The notes: generated from the letters alone by a model not told the origin. A stretch of DNA of 64,000 bases from Saccharothrix longispora (GCF_030852425.1 NZ_NSDM01000007.1:248001-312000), one strand, 5' to 3'; positions 25,021-33,521 are shown, counted from the first letter of the stretch. Numbers and translations: made by a program.

Positions 25021-25290
25021 CTCGGCCACGACGCGAAGGTCTTCCAGTGGATGGTCGCCGACCACGGTGCCGTGGACGCCGCCCGTCGCCTGGTGCCCGA
25101 CCCCGGCCGTCCTGCGGCCCGTGGCGGCCGGAGGAGCCGCGCGGGCTCGACAGCAGCGTCGAGGTGTGGGTGCTGCCGCCCCGGTGCGAACCGCTGTTCG
25201 CCGACGTGGTCCGCGAGGCGGCGGAGCGCGAGCTGCGGCTGCTCGACGTCGACGTGGCCGCCGAGCCGGCACGCCTGGTCCCGGTCTGTC
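25021..25290 (+). pseudogene. frameshifted remnant of an unidentified ORF
   Basis: Two stretches with protein-like composition occur in different frames: LGHDAKVFQWMVADHGAVDA from 25021 and GLDSSVEVWVLPPRCEPLFA from about 25152, continuing FADVVREAAERELRLLDVDV. I recall this order (a GAV-AARRL helix, then LD-SVE-VLPP-EPLF) from small actinobacterial proteins of unknown function. The part between is out of frame, and the end runs into the methyltransferase gene. No start or ribosome site was found. Probably a decayed copy. Confidence 0.5.
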
Positions 25291-25296
25291 GCCCGC

Positions 25297-25938
25297 TCAG
25301 GCGCGGCGCGCGAAGAGGATCGCCCCGGGGAACTCCCGGTCCGGGTCGAGCAGGGTCCGCACCTCCACCTCGAAGCCCGCGTCGCGCAGCCACACCTCCA
25401 CCCGCTCGGGCGGGCGGTGGTGGACGTGGACGCGCATGGGGTGCCCGCCGTAGCCCTCGGTCTTGAGGTACGTCCTGTCGCCGACGTAGAAGCCGAGCAG
25501 CAGCGGACCGCCGGGGCGCAGCACCCGCCGGAAGTGCGCCAGCACGCCCGGGACCTCGTCGTCCGGCACGTGGATGAGCGAGAACCAGGCGAGCAGGCCC
25601 GCCACCGAGCCGTCGGGCAGGTCGAGGTCGGTCATCGAGCCGACGTCGAACCGCAGCCGGGGGTGGTCGCGCCGGGCCACGGCGACCATCGCGGGCGACA
25701 GGTCGACCCCGAAGGCGTCCAGGCCCAGGCCGTGCAGGTGGGCGGTGAGCCGGCCCGGTCCGCAGCCCACGTCCGCGACCGGTCCGCCACCCGCCGCGCG
25801 CACCAGGTCGGCGAACGCGGCCAGCGCGGCGCGCTGGTGCGGCGCGTCGGCGAGGGCATCGCGCAGCAGGTCGGCGTAGCCGTCCGCGACGGTGTCGTAG
25901 GAGGCGCGGGTGTCGTCCACCCAGTCAGGTGACGTCAT
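25297..25938 (-). CDS. class I SAM-dependent methyltransferase
   Basis: 213 residues. It has the methyltransferase-11/25 pattern: VADVGCGPGRLTAHL (SAM loop), FGVDLSPAMVAVARRDHP, MTDLDLPDGSVAGLLAWFSL and HFRRVLRPGGPLLLGFYVG. The start DDTRASYDTVADGYADLL is common to small-molecule methyltransferases of this type. ATG at 25938. It lies 48 bases downstream of glyS in the same direction but is not coupled. The substrate cannot be predicted. Confidence 0.9.
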   Translation of the reverse strand: MTSPDWVDDTRASYDTVADGYADLLRDALADAPHQRAALAAFADLVRAAGGGPVADVGCGPGRLTAHLHGLGLDAFGVDLSPAMVAVARRDHPRLRFDVGSMTDLDLPDGSVAGLLAWFSLIHVPDDEVPGVLAHFRRVLRPGGPLLLGFYVGDRTYLKTEGYGGHPMRVHVHHRPPERVEVWLRDAGFEVEVRTLLDPDREFPGAILFARRA

Positions 25939-25986
25939 GGTCGCGGATTCCGGTGGTCGTGGATGCCCGACGGTCGCGGGAACGGG

Positions 25987-27366
25987 TCAGGCGCCGACCA
26001 GCCGGGCCGCCAGGTAGCCCTCCAGCTGGTCCATCGACACCCGTTCCTGCGACATCGTGTCCCGCTCCCGCACGGTGACCGCGTGGTCGGTCAGCGAGTC
26101 GAAGTCGACCGTCACGCAGAACGGGGTGCCGATCTCGTCCTGCCGCCGGTAGCGGCGGCCGATGGCGCCCGCGTCGTCGAACTCGATGTTCCAGTTCCGG
26201 CGCAGGGCGTCGGCCAGGTCCCGGGCCTTGGGCGACAGGTCGGCGTTGCGCGACAGCGGCAGCACGGCGGCCTTCACCGGCGCGAGCCTGCGGTCCAGGC
26301 GCAGCACGACGCGCTTGTCCACGCCGCCCTTGGCGTTGGGCGCCTCGTCCTCGCCGTAGGCGTCCAGCAGGAACGCCATCATCGGCCGGCCCACGCCCGC
26401 CGCCGGCTCGATGACGAACGGGCGGTAGCGGGAGTTGGTCGCCTGGTCGAAGTACGACAGGTCCACGCCCGAGTGGTTCGAGTGCGTGGTCAGGTCGTAG
26501 TCGGCGCGGTTGGCGATGCCCTCCAGCTCGCCCCACTCCTGGCCGCCGAACCCGAAGCGGTACTCGATGTCGACGGTCCGCTTCGAGTAGTGCGACAGCT
26601 TCTCCCGCGGGTGCTCGTGGTGCCGCAGGTTCTCCTTCGAGATGCCCAGGTCGGTGTACCAGCGGGTGCGCTCGTCGATCCAGTACCGGTGCCACTCCTC
26701 GTCGGTGCCCGGCTCGACGAAGAACTCCAGCTCCATCTGCTCGAACTCGCGGGTGCGGAAGATGAAGTTGCCCGGCGTGATCTCGTTGCGGAAGCTCTTG
26801 CCGATCTGGCCGATGCCGAACGGCGGCTTGCGGCGCGACGTGGTCTGCACGTTGAGGAAGTTCGTGAAGATGCCCTGCGCGGTCTCCGGGCGCAGGTACC
26901 GCAGGCCCTCGTCGGTCTCGACCGGGCCGAGGTGGGTCTTGAGCAGGCCGTTGAACATCCTCGGGTCGGTGTAGCGGCCCACGACCCCGCAGTGCGGGCA
27001 CGGCACGCCGGACAGGTCGGCCGCGGGCTCCCCGGTGCGCTCGGCGTGCTCCTCGACCAGGGTGTCCTGCCGGAACCGCCGGTGGCACGCGGTGCACTCG
27101 ACCAGCGGGTCGGCGAACGCCTCGACGTGCCCCGACGCCACCCACACCTCGCGCGGCAGGATCACCGACGAGTCCAGGCCCACGACGTCCTCGCGGCCCC
27201 GGACGACCTGGTTCCACCACTGCCGCTTGACGTTGTCCTTCAGCTCCACGCCCAGCGGGCCGTAGTCCCAAGCCGACCGCGTGCCCCCGTAGATCTCGCC
27301 ACACGGGTAGACGAACCCCCGGCGCTTGCAGAGGCTGACGACGGTCTCGATGCGATCGGCTGCCAC
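25987..27366 (-). CDS. glyS: glycine-tRNA ligase
   Basis: 459 residues, the dimeric class II enzyme of Gram-positive and actinobacterial type. Seen: the start [18 protein letters not shown], motif 2 around [20 protein letters not shown], the metal-binding pairs CTACHRRF and [15 protein letters not shown] (motif 3), and the C-terminal anticodon-binding domain. The start is the GTG at 27366. Gene order glyS then divergent smtB-zur is the same as I recall in M. tuberculosis. The symbol glyQS is used for some relatives. Confidence 0.97.
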   Translation of the reverse strand: MAADRIETVVSLCKRRGFVYPCGEIYGGTRSAWDYGPLGVELKDNVKRQWWNQVVRGREDVVGLDSSVILPREVWVASGHVEAFADPLVECTACHRRFRQDTLVEEHAERTGEPAADLSGVPCPHCGVVGRYTDPRMFNGLLKTHLGPVETDEGLRYLRPETAQGIFTNFLNVQTTSRRKPPFGIGQIGKSFRNEITPGNFIFRTREFEQMELEFFVEPGTDEEWHRYWIDERTRWYTDLGISKENLRHHEHPREKLSHYSKRTVDIEYRFGFGGQEWGELEGIANRADYDLTTHSNHSGVDLSYFDQATNSRYRPFVIEPAAGVGRPMMAFLLDAYGEDEAPNAKGGVDKRVVLRLDRRLAPVKAAVLPLSRNADLSPKARDLADALRRNWNIEFDDAGAIGRRYRRQDEIGTPFCVTVDFDSLTDHAVTVRERDTMSQERVSMDQLEGYLAARLVGA

Positions 27367-27414
27367 GGACTCTCCATCGGGAGACGCTGAACGGGGACGC
27401 CAGGGTAGTACCGC

Positions 27415-27795
27415 CTAGCGCGGGGTCGCCGGGCCGCCCGCCTCACCCAGCCGCACGGTGAACGCGTCCTGCGCGACCAGGCTCACCTCGCGCCGCACCT
27501 CGCCGCCCGAGGCGACCAGCAGCGGTTCGTAGGCAGCCGGTTCGTCGGCGTTGGCCTCCGACAGCAGCGGCACGACGTGCTCCCGCACCTCGAACGGCGA
27601 CATCGCCCGCCGGTAGGCGACCACCGAGTCGAACTCGACGGTCAGCACGAAGCGGTCGGCCTCGTCGGTGGACCGGGACAGCTGCGCCCGCCGGCAGCCG
27701 GGCTGGGCGGTGAGCAGCGACAGCGCGCGGTCGACCCGCCCGGTGAAGTCCGCGACGGAGGCTTCGGGGACGGTGAAGCGGCACACGAGCAGCAC
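27415..27795 (-). CDS. antibiotic-biosynthesis-monooxygenase-fold (ABM) protein
   Basis: 126 residues. The start LLVCRFTVPEASVADFTGRV and the following CRRAQLSRSTDEADRFVLTV match the ABM dimeric alpha-beta barrel, and WHPCTVLL lies before the chosen GTG at 27795. Family members include heme-degrading enzymes and quinol oxygenases, but many have no known activity. It lies 48 bases upstream of glyS in the same direction and may be co-transcribed with it. No catalytic residues could be assigned. Confidence 0.78.
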   Translation of the reverse strand: MLLVCRFTVPEASVADFTGRVDRALSLLTAQPGCRRAQLSRSTDEADRFVLTVEFDSVVAYRRAMSPFEVREHVVPLLSEANADEPAAYEPLLVASGGEVRREVSLVAQDAFTVRLGEAGGPATPR

Positions 27796-27812
27796 GGTGC
27801 AAGGATGCCACG

Positions 27813-28079
27813 GTGGCTGGTGACTCCAAGCGGACCCTGATCCCCGGCGCCGGACCCCTCGCGCGGGTGCCCGCGCCGGCGGCGTTCCTGCTGGTCCTCG
27901 TGCTGTTCGGGCTGGGCGTGTGGCTCCGGGGCGTGGTGGGGGCCGCGCTGCTGGGCGTGCTGGCGGCCGGCGTGGCGGTGCTGCTGGCCGTGACGTGGCC
28001 GCTGCTGGCGCCCTCCGGGCGCGTCCTGCGGGTGCTCGTGCTGGCCGTGCTGGTGCTGATCGCCGTTTCGGTGCTCTAG
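27813..28079 (+). CDS. small two-helix membrane protein (DUF6703-like)
   Basis: 88 residues. A short polar start (MAGDSKRTLIPGAG) is followed by two long hydrophobic regions, near residues 23-63 and 70-88, the first probably two helices separated by WLRGVVGAA. The WPLLAPSGRVLRVLVLAVL end resembles DUF6703 proteins as I remember them. The GTG at 27813 is 17 bases from the divergent ABM gene. The smtB -10-like box overlaps the end of the following gap. Function unknown. Confidence 0.7.
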   Translation: MAGDSKRTLIPGAGPLARVPAPAAFLLVLVLFGLGVWLRGVVGAALLGVLAAGVAVLLAVTWPLLAPSGRVLRVLVLAVLVLIAVSVL

Positions 28080-28124
28080 CGCCGTAGTATTGGTGCTGAA
28101 AATCCATACCACCGTGGAGGCGAC

Positions 28125-28526
28125 GTGACGGTCGGGGTCAGGGGCGAGCACGTCCACTCGGCTGAGCGCGTCGTGCCCGAGCCCGCGCCGCCCAAACCGG
28201 CGCGCACCCTGTCCGCCGCGGGCGAGCTGCTCAGGGCGCTCGCCGCGCCGGTGCGGATCGCCATCGTGCTCCAGCTGCGCGAGGCGGACCGGTGCGTGCA
28301 CGAGCTGGTCGAGGCGCTGGGGGTGGCGCAGCCGCTGATCAGCCAGCACCTGCGCGTGCTCAAGGCCGCGGGCGTGGTGCACGGCGAGCGGCACGGCCGT
28401 GAGGTCGTCTACCGGCTCGTCGACGAGCACCTCGCGCACATCGTGGTCGACGCGGTGACCCACGTCGACGAGGGTCCGCGTGGTATCAACGAGGCCGACC
28501 GGACCACCCGGACGGAGGAGATGTGA
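28125..28526 (+). CDS. smtB: ArsR/SmtB-family zinc-sensing repressor
   Basis: 133 residues. The winged helix is LLRALAAPVRIAIVLQLREA then GVAQPLISQHLRVLKAAGVV. The last helix, DEHLAHIVVDAVTHVDE, keeps the exact spacing of the SmtB alpha-5 zinc site: D, H two later, H thirteen later and E sixteen later. This makes it a zinc sensor that leaves DNA when loaded. GTG at 28125 follows GGAGG by four bases, and TAGTAT at 28085 is a fair -10 box. It overlaps zur (ATGTGA), as in the mycobacterial smtB-furB operon, where SmtB represses zur when zinc is low. Confidence 0.93.
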   Translation: MTVGVRGEHVHSAERVVPEPAPPKPARTLSAAGELLRALAAPVRIAIVLQLREADRCVHELVEALGVAQPLISQHLRVLKAAGVVHGERHGREVVYRLVDEHLAHIVVDAVTHVDEGPRGINEADRTTRTEEM

Positions 28527-28951
28527 CCACTAGCGAGCGCCCGACCACCGCGGTACCCGGGTTGCGTTCGACGAAGCAGCGGACCGCGGTGTCCAAGCTG
28601 CTCGACTCGCTCGGCGAGTTCCGCTCAGCCCAGGAGCTGCACGAGGAACTGCGCAAGCGCGGCGAGGGCATCGGCCTGACCACCGTCTACCGCACCCTCC
28701 AGTCGCTGGCCGACGCCGGCGAGGTCGACGTGCTGCGCACCGACACCGGCGAGGCCATCTACCGCCGCTGCTCCGCCCATCACCACCACCACCTGGTGTG
28801 CCGGGGGTGCGGCCGCACGGTCGAGGTCGAGGGCCCCGCGGTGGAGAAGTGGGCCGACCGCGTCGCCGCCGAGAACGGGTTCGTCGAGGTCAGCCACACC
28901 GTGGAGATCTTCGGCACGTGCCGGGAGTGCTGCGACAAGGCGTCGTCCTAG
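28523..28951 (+). CDS. zur: zinc uptake regulator, Fur family
   Basis: 142 residues. The winged helix ends GEGIGLTTVYRTLQSLADAG. The metal motifs are the His-rich CSAHHHHHLVCRGCG with the first CxxC pair and the final CRECC with the second, which form the structural zinc site; the regulatory site is completed by histidines downstream. This pattern fits Zur (FurB) rather than Fur. It is the second gene of the smtB-zur operon, starting at GTG 28523 inside the smtB stop. Its stop is one base from the convergent TIGR03943 gene. Confidence 0.94.
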   Translation: MTTSERPTTAVPGLRSTKQRTAVSKLLDSLGEFRSAQELHEELRKRGEGIGLTTVYRTLQSLADAGEVDVLRTDTGEAIYRRCSAHHHHHLVCRGCGRTVEVEGPAVEKWADRVAAENGFVEVSHTVEIFGTCRECCDKASS

Positions 28952-28952
28952 C

Positions 28953-29684
28953 TCAGCCCTCGTAGGTGTCCTCCGGCTGCGGCACCGGCACGACCTGCGA
29001 GACGCTGAACGTCGGCACCCACTTCGTCTCCTTGGTCGCCGAGCCCGGCACGACGCGCCCGGTGACCTCGACCCACTGGTCGTCGGCCAGCGCCGCGAAG
29101 TCCCGGCCGACCAGCTTCGCCTTCACCGGTGAGGCGTCGGCGGCGCAGCAGGAGATGGTCAGGCGCGCCACGAACACGTCGCCGTCCTTGCGCACCACGA
29201 ACCCGGTGAGCCGCACCGTGCGGTCGTCGAGGGAGCCCGAGTCGTCCCACGCGGTGCGGGTGACGAACTCGCCGATGGTCAGCGGCACCACCTCGTCCGG
29301 GGGCAGCGGCGCGAACCCGCTCGACGCCTGCCCCTCCTGGACGGTGTTGCGGTCGGACCGGTTGACCACGTCCGCGCCGAGCGCCGGCGGGCTGATCAGG
29401 AACACCGCGAGCACCGGCAGCAGCAGCATCCAGGGGCTGCGCGACGACCCGTGCTCGTGGTCGTCGTGGGCCGGCTCGTGCCCCTGCTCCTCCTCCTGCC
29501 GCTGCCCGGCCCGGACGTCGCGGACGATCGCGACGAGCGCCAGCACGACCATGACCGCGCCGGTGACGACGAGCCAGGGTTGCAGCGACTCCTTCACGTA
29601 GCGCAGGTAGGTGCCGCTGAACGCCAGCTTGAGCAGGGCGCCGCCGAGCAGCACCAGCAGGATGTTCTGCGTCTCACGCCTCAT
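28953..29684 (-). CDS. TIGR03943 (DUF1980) family membrane protein
   Basis: 243 residues. Two or three helices (NILLVLLGGALLKLAFSGTY, WLVVTGAVMVVLALVAIV, WMLLLPVLAVFLISPPALG) separated by a His-rich loop (EPAHDDHEHG), then an extracytoplasmic domain containing VRLTGFVVRKDGDVFVARLT, a CC pair and DQWVEVTGRVVPG. TIGR03943 proteins nearly always pair with a DUF318 permease, as here. The His-rich loop and the neighbouring zinc regulators suggest a role in metal transport. The ATG at 29684 is 44 bases from the permease stop. Confidence 0.88.
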   Translation of the reverse strand: MRRETQNILLVLLGGALLKLAFSGTYLRYVKESLQPWLVVTGAVMVVLALVAIVRDVRAGQRQEEEQGHEPAHDDHEHGSSRSPWMLLLPVLAVFLISPPALGADVVNRSDRNTVQEGQASSGFAPLPPDEVVPLTIGEFVTRTAWDDSGSLDDRTVRLTGFVVRKDGDVFVARLTISCCAADASPVKAKLVGRDFAALADDQWVEVTGRVVPGSATKETKWVPTFSVSQVVPVPQPEDTYEG

Positions 29685-29728
29685 GGCTCTCGCCCCTCAC
29701 GGGTCACACGCCTCACGGGCCGCACCCC

Positions 29729-30748
29729 TCACAGGAACACCGCTCCGGCCGCCAGGGCGGACGCGATCGCCACCACGAACGTGGCCGGGGCGAAGCGCGC
29801 CGCGAAGGCCTTGCCGAACGCGCCCGACTGGAGCGCGATGAGCTTGACGTCGACCGCCGGGCCGACCACCAGGAACACCAGGCGCGGCAGCAGCGGCAGC
29901 GCCGACATGGAGACCGCGACGAACGCGTCGGCCTCGCTGCACAGCGCCAGCACCACCGCCAGCACCGCCATCACCAGCACCGCCAGCACCAGCTGACCGC
30001 CGAGGGTCTCCAGCCACGAGGCGGGCACCAGCACGTTGAACGCCGCCGCGAACACGCCGCCGAGCACGAGGAACCCGCCCGCGTCGACCAGGTCGTGCCG
30101 CGCGGTCTCGGCGAACACCAGCCAGCGGTTGCGGCCGTCGTGGTCGGGCAGCCGGCGCAGGGCCCGCTCGGCGATCCAGTCGGCCTTGCCGAACCGCGTC
30201 CACAGCCACCCCATGACCATCGCCGTGAGCAGCGACCCGGCGAACCGCGCCGGGACCATCATCGGCGCGTCCCGGAACGCCACGGCCGTGGACACCAGCA
30301 CGATCGGGTTCACCGCGGGCGCGGCGAGCAGGAACGACAACGCCACCGCCGGCGCCACGCCCTGCTGCATCAACCGGCGCGCGACGGGCACGGACGCGCA
30401 CTCGCAGCCCGGCAGCGCGACCCCCGCGACCCCGGCCACCGGCACGGCCAGCGCGGTGCGGCGCGGCAGCGCCCGGCGCAGGGCGCTCGCCGGGACGAAC
30501 GCCGCGATGGCGCCGCTGATCAGCACGCCGAGGACGAGGAACGGCAGGGCCTGCACGCACACGGCGACGAAGACCGTGGACGCGGTGCGCAGCACCGGCA
30601 CGTCCAGCACCCCGACCAGCCAGTCCTGGAGCAGCAGCGCGAGCACGAGCACCCCGCACAGCACTTCCAGCGACGTGATCCTCCACCGCGGCGGCCCGGA
30701 CCGCGGGCGCGACCCTCGGATTTCGCCAGTGATTGTCACTTTCGACAT
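29729..30748 (-). CDS. DUF318-type permease (YcgR/UPF0718)
   Basis: 339 residues with about eight helices. The family marks are FLVLGVLISGAIAAFVPA, the cysteine motif GVALPGCECASVPVARRLM, SFLLAAPAVNPIVLVSTAV and LCSEADAFVAVSM. Conserved charged and sulfur residues inside the membrane suggest transport of a metal or small organic solute. The start may be ATG 30748 or GTG 30784; neither has a good ribosome site. GTGGT-C-ACCAC (30774-30784) and AGTGA-CAA-TCACT in the first codons are palindromes. Its partner is the TIGR03943 gene. Zinc as the substrate is inferred from context only. Confidence 0.88.
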   Translation of the reverse strand: MSKVTITGEIRGSRPRSGPPRWRITSLEVLCGVLVLALLLQDWLVGVLDVPVLRTASTVFVAVCVQALPFLVLGVLISGAIAAFVPASALRRALPRRTALAVPVAGVAGVALPGCECASVPVARRLMQQGVAPAVALSFLLAAPAVNPIVLVSTAVAFRDAPMMVPARFAGSLLTAMVMGWLWTRFGKADWIAERALRRLPDHDGRNRWLVFAETARHDLVDAGGFLVLGGVFAAAFNVLVPASWLETLGGQLVLAVLVMAVLAVVLALCSEADAFVAVSMSALPLLPRLVFLVVGPAVDVKLIALQSGAFGKAFAARFAPATFVVAIASALAAGAVFL

Positions 30749-30785
30749 GATGCCAGAGCCACGTCGCCGGTCGGTGGTCACCACA

Positions 30786-31883
30786 TCATCGGTTCACGTC
30801 GCCCAGCACGGTCTTCGGAGGGGCGAGGGCCAGGTCGAAGGCTGCCAGCAACGTCTCCAGCGCTCGGGGCGACTCCCCCAGCTTGTGCAACTCGAAGTCC
30901 GGGTGCTTCCTCACCAGCACATCGTCCGGGTACAGCAGGGCCGCGTCCAGAGTCGGCTCACCGCGCAGCACTTCGAGCATGCGGTAGGCCAACTCCTGGT
31001 CCCGCGATGCGATCGGGTTGAGGCTGATGGCGACGACCGGCCGCTCCGCCGAGAGGTAGAGCTGCCACAGAGAACGCCGGTGGCCGCCCAGCACGTAGTG
31101 CACACCGGCGGAGGGGTACGGACTCGAACCCCCCTTCAGCTGCGCGTTGTTGGCATCGGCGTGAGCGAGCAACGCCGCGACCGCCGTTCCCGCGGGGGTG
31201 CCCCGGAGCGCTTCGGCGGCGGTGTCGATGTCCTGCCGCGACCACTTGTTCTTGGTCCGCACCCCGTTGACGGACTCCGTGTCCGCCACTGCGGGCGGCG
31301 GGCCGATGGCCTTGAAGATCGCCTCGGCAAGCCGTTGGAGCCAGTCGATGACGCGGGTCACGTCGCCATCGGTGATCGGCGTGCGCTTGCCGGTCGCGTG
31401 GTCCTGATCGGTCTCGTGCGCGATCTTGTTCCGTCGCTTCGCCATGTCGACGAGTTGTCCCGTCACCTCCTTCGGCGTCTGGTGCAACCGCTTGGCGACC
31501 TCCGGCCACAGCGCCACGTCACTGATGTACGAAAGCGCATCCTTGATCTTGTCGGGCTGCTGGAAGGACTGGTGGCCGAAGCGGGACCTCAAATGTGACT
31601 TGAAGACGTCTTCCCGCACCGCCTCGTCACGCAGCATCGCCTCGACGAGTCCCACGGAGACCGGTATGCCGAGGAACTTCGCGGGCCGATCGTCCGAGGA
31701 GTTCAACGCGAAGGCGAAAGCCCGGTCGTACAGCTCGCGGTGGATCCAGTGGTCCAGTGTTGAAACAGCCTGTACCCAAGCCGCGCGGTAGAGATCGGCG
31801 ACGTCGAACGCCCCCACCTCGAGACGTTCCAGATAGCGCCCGCCGCGTACCAGGTCACGAGCGTAATCGAGGTTCTTTCGCAT
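30786..31883 (-). CDS. HEPN-type protein (putative ribonuclease or toxin)
   Basis: 365 residues. The N-terminal half is helical: GAFDVADLYRAAWVQAVSTL, HWIHRELYDRAFAFALNSS, then VDMAKRRNKIAHETDQDH, which contains the RNxxxH signature of HEPN ribonucleases (R-N-K-I-A-H). The C-terminal half (GVHYVLGGHRRSLWQLYLSA, LNPIASRDQELAYRMLEVL) is of unknown fold. HEPN proteins act as RNases in toxin-antitoxin and phage-defence systems, but some are only binding domains. The gene interrupts the conserved zur-to-uppS gene order and has a lower GC than its neighbours, which points to transfer. The ATG at 31883 follows GAAGAA. No MNT antitoxin partner is adjacent. Confidence 0.75.
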   Translation of the reverse strand: MRKNLDYARDLVRGGRYLERLEVGAFDVADLYRAAWVQAVSTLDHWIHRELYDRAFAFALNSSDDRPAKFLGIPVSVGLVEAMLRDEAVREDVFKSHLRSRFGHQSFQQPDKIKDALSYISDVALWPEVAKRLHQTPKEVTGQLVDMAKRRNKIAHETDQDHATGKRTPITDGDVTRVIDWLQRLAEAIFKAIGPPPAVADTESVNGVRTKNKWSRQDIDTAAEALRGTPAGTAVAALLAHADANNAQLKGGSSPYPSAGVHYVLGGHRRSLWQLYLSAERPVVAISLNPIASRDQELAYRMLEVLRGEPTLDAALLYPDDVLVRKHPDFELHKLGESPRALETLLAAFDLALAPPKTVLGDVNR

Positions 31884-32166
31884 TTCTTCGAGTGCGGGCT
31901 GGTCTCCGCATCTGGTTCAGCCTCAGTCCGGTCGATCATGATTCGCGGTATGTCGGGTGGACTGCGTCAGCAGGCGCGCCCCGGCGGGTCATGCCGGTTC
32001 TCACGGATGGAGCAGTCCCGAACGCGGAGGACCGGATGCCTGCCGTTGGAGACGGCGGCTCGTGAATGGCCGGCGCGCTCGTCCGAAGGGGTGATGGACG
32101 GCGCCCGAGGTAGCGCTCACCCGCTTCCTCCCGATGACACAGGACATCGACGTGAGGGCGGTGGGG

Positions 32167-32754
32167 ATGGGCACGATCGACGACCGGCACCTGAATGACG
32201 CGCATCGGTACGAACAGGGACCGGGCTACAGCGATGACGACGAGGCACTCGACCCCCACCTGCCCGGCGATCCCTGGCCCAGGCGGGAGCCCAAGAGCAG
32301 GGGCGGGTCACAGCGGGCACCGCTGCCCGCGCGAGTCACCGGTTCCCTGCCCCCGGCGGACCAGGACGGCCCGTGGCACGTGGCGGCGCGGATGTGGTTG
32401 ACGCGCAACCCCGAAAGAAGCAACCGGGAATGCCAGCGTGCGCTGCGGGAGGCCGGGCACAGCGGTGCGACCACGAAGGTGATCCAGCGGATCCGCGACG
32501 AAGTGTCCCAGCGGACGCAGCCACCGCGGCCCGCGGAGATCGAGGTCGAGGAGCCCCGATCCGCCAAGGTGCGCTCGGGCGAGGTCCGATCCGCGGACCC
32601 GCGGTGCGAGGTGCCCCGGCGGAAGAAGGCCGGCCGCCGGTCATCGCGGCGCCGGCCGCCGGCCGTCATCGCGCAACACCTCGAATCGACGACCGCGCGC
32701 TTCTGCGACGGCTGCGACATGGCGATCGGAGCCGACGGCCGATGCCGATGCTGA
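32167..32754 (+). CDS. hypothetical protein with HTH-like region and Cys4 tail
   Basis: 195 residues from ATG 32167, which has GAGGG eight bases before it; ATG 32134 is also in frame. The first 65 residues are acidic and proline-rich. The middle (ARMWLTRNPERSNRECQRAL, REAGHSGATTKVIQRIRDEV) reads like a helix-turn-helix. A basic linker (RRKKAGRRSSRRRPP) follows, then a C-terminal FCDGCDMAIGADGRCRC with two CxxC/CxC pairs that could bind zinc. DNA or RNA binding seems likely. It is divergent from the HEPN gene across 280 bases. I know no family for it. Confidence 0.6.
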   Translation: MGTIDDRHLNDAHRYEQGPGYSDDDEALDPHLPGDPWPRREPKSRGGSQRAPLPARVTGSLPPADQDGPWHVAARMWLTRNPERSNRECQRALREAGHSGATTKVIQRIRDEVSQRTQPPRPAEIEVEEPRSAKVRSGEVRSADPRCEVPRRKKAGRRSSRRRPPAVIAQHLESTTARFCDGCDMAIGADGRCRC

Positions 32755-32809
32755 CCCGCCCCCGACGCGGCGGCCCCCGGTGCCGACTGCTGCGCGCCGA
32801 TCCGCCGGC

Positions 32810-33088
32810 CTACTCCCCGTCCGCTTCCTCGCGCAGCTCGGCGATCGTCGCCAGCACGTCGGCCGCCTCGGTGACCGGCAGCAGCGGCTCCACGACGGCG
32901 GTCACGCCCTGACCCGCGGCGACGACGTCCTCCGCCAGCCGCACGGCCTCGTCGCGCTCGTACGGGCCGCACACGAACGACGCCCACTCGTCACCCGCCG
33001 ACGCCTCGAACGTGACGGCCCACGGCAGGCCCTCGACGTCGCTCTCGTCGTCGGGCTCGTACACGATCACACCGGCCACGTCAGGCAC
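32810..33088 (-). CDS. small conserved hypothetical protein
   Basis: 92 residues, acidic. It starts GTG 33088 ([20 protein letters not shown]) and overlaps the stop of the YbjN-like gene by eight bases, so it is coupled to it. Stretches such as WASFVCGPYERDEAVRLAED and VVEPLLPVTEAADVLATIAE suggest a small alpha/beta protein. It is the last gene of the minus-strand series from phoH. The same position in M. tuberculosis holds a small unknown gene, as I recall. No function assigned. Confidence 0.75.
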   Translation of the reverse strand: MPDVAGVIVYEPDDESDVEGLPWAVTFEASAGDEWASFVCGPYERDEAVRLAEDVVAAGQGVTAVVEPLLPVTEAADVLATIAELREEADGE

Positions 33089-33521
33089 CGTCCCCGGCTC
33101 CGGCCAGCAGCTCGTTGCGCAGCTGCGAGGCGGTGGACACGACCAGCATCAGCAGGGTGCTGAGCGGCTCGGGCTTGAGGCCCTCGGCGGGGAACGCGTA
33201 GCGCAGCGTCACGTCCATGCCGCGTTCGGTGTAGACCACGCCGAGCGTGCCGAACAGGCCCTGGCCCGCGCGTTCGGCGGCCGACACGGACAGGTTCGGG
33301 TCGGCGGGCAGGTCCCACGCCACCACGCAGGTCAGGCTGAGCACGGTCAGGCCGTCGGCCAGCCGCATCGCCTGCACCGCGCACGGCACCTCGCCGTGCC
33401 GGAAGCTCAGCGCCCCGTCGTCGTCGACGTGCACCTCGTGGAACAGCTCCAGCGCCTCGCGCGCCGCGGTCAGCAGCTCCGCGGTCACCTTGGCGTCCTG
33501 GTCGGCGTCCTGCTCGGTCAC
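33081..33521 (-). CDS. YbjN-like (T3SS chaperone fold) protein
   Basis: 146 residues. The pattern [40 protein letters not shown] and [20 protein letters not shown] fits the YbjN/T3SS-chaperone-like fold found in many actinobacterial proteins that bind partner proteins. GTG at 33521 lies in the uppS stop (GTGA). It may chaperone or regulate a neighbour, but no partner is known. I consider the family call moderate: the fold is recognised by its overall pattern rather than a fixed motif. Confidence 0.72.
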   Translation of the reverse strand: MTEQDADQDAKVTAELLTAAREALELFHEVHVDDDGALSFRHGEVPCAVQAMRLADGLTVLSLTCVVAWDLPADPNLSVSAAERAGQGLFGTLGVVYTERGMDVTLRYAFPAEGLKPEPLSTLLMLVVSTASQLRNELLAGAGDGA

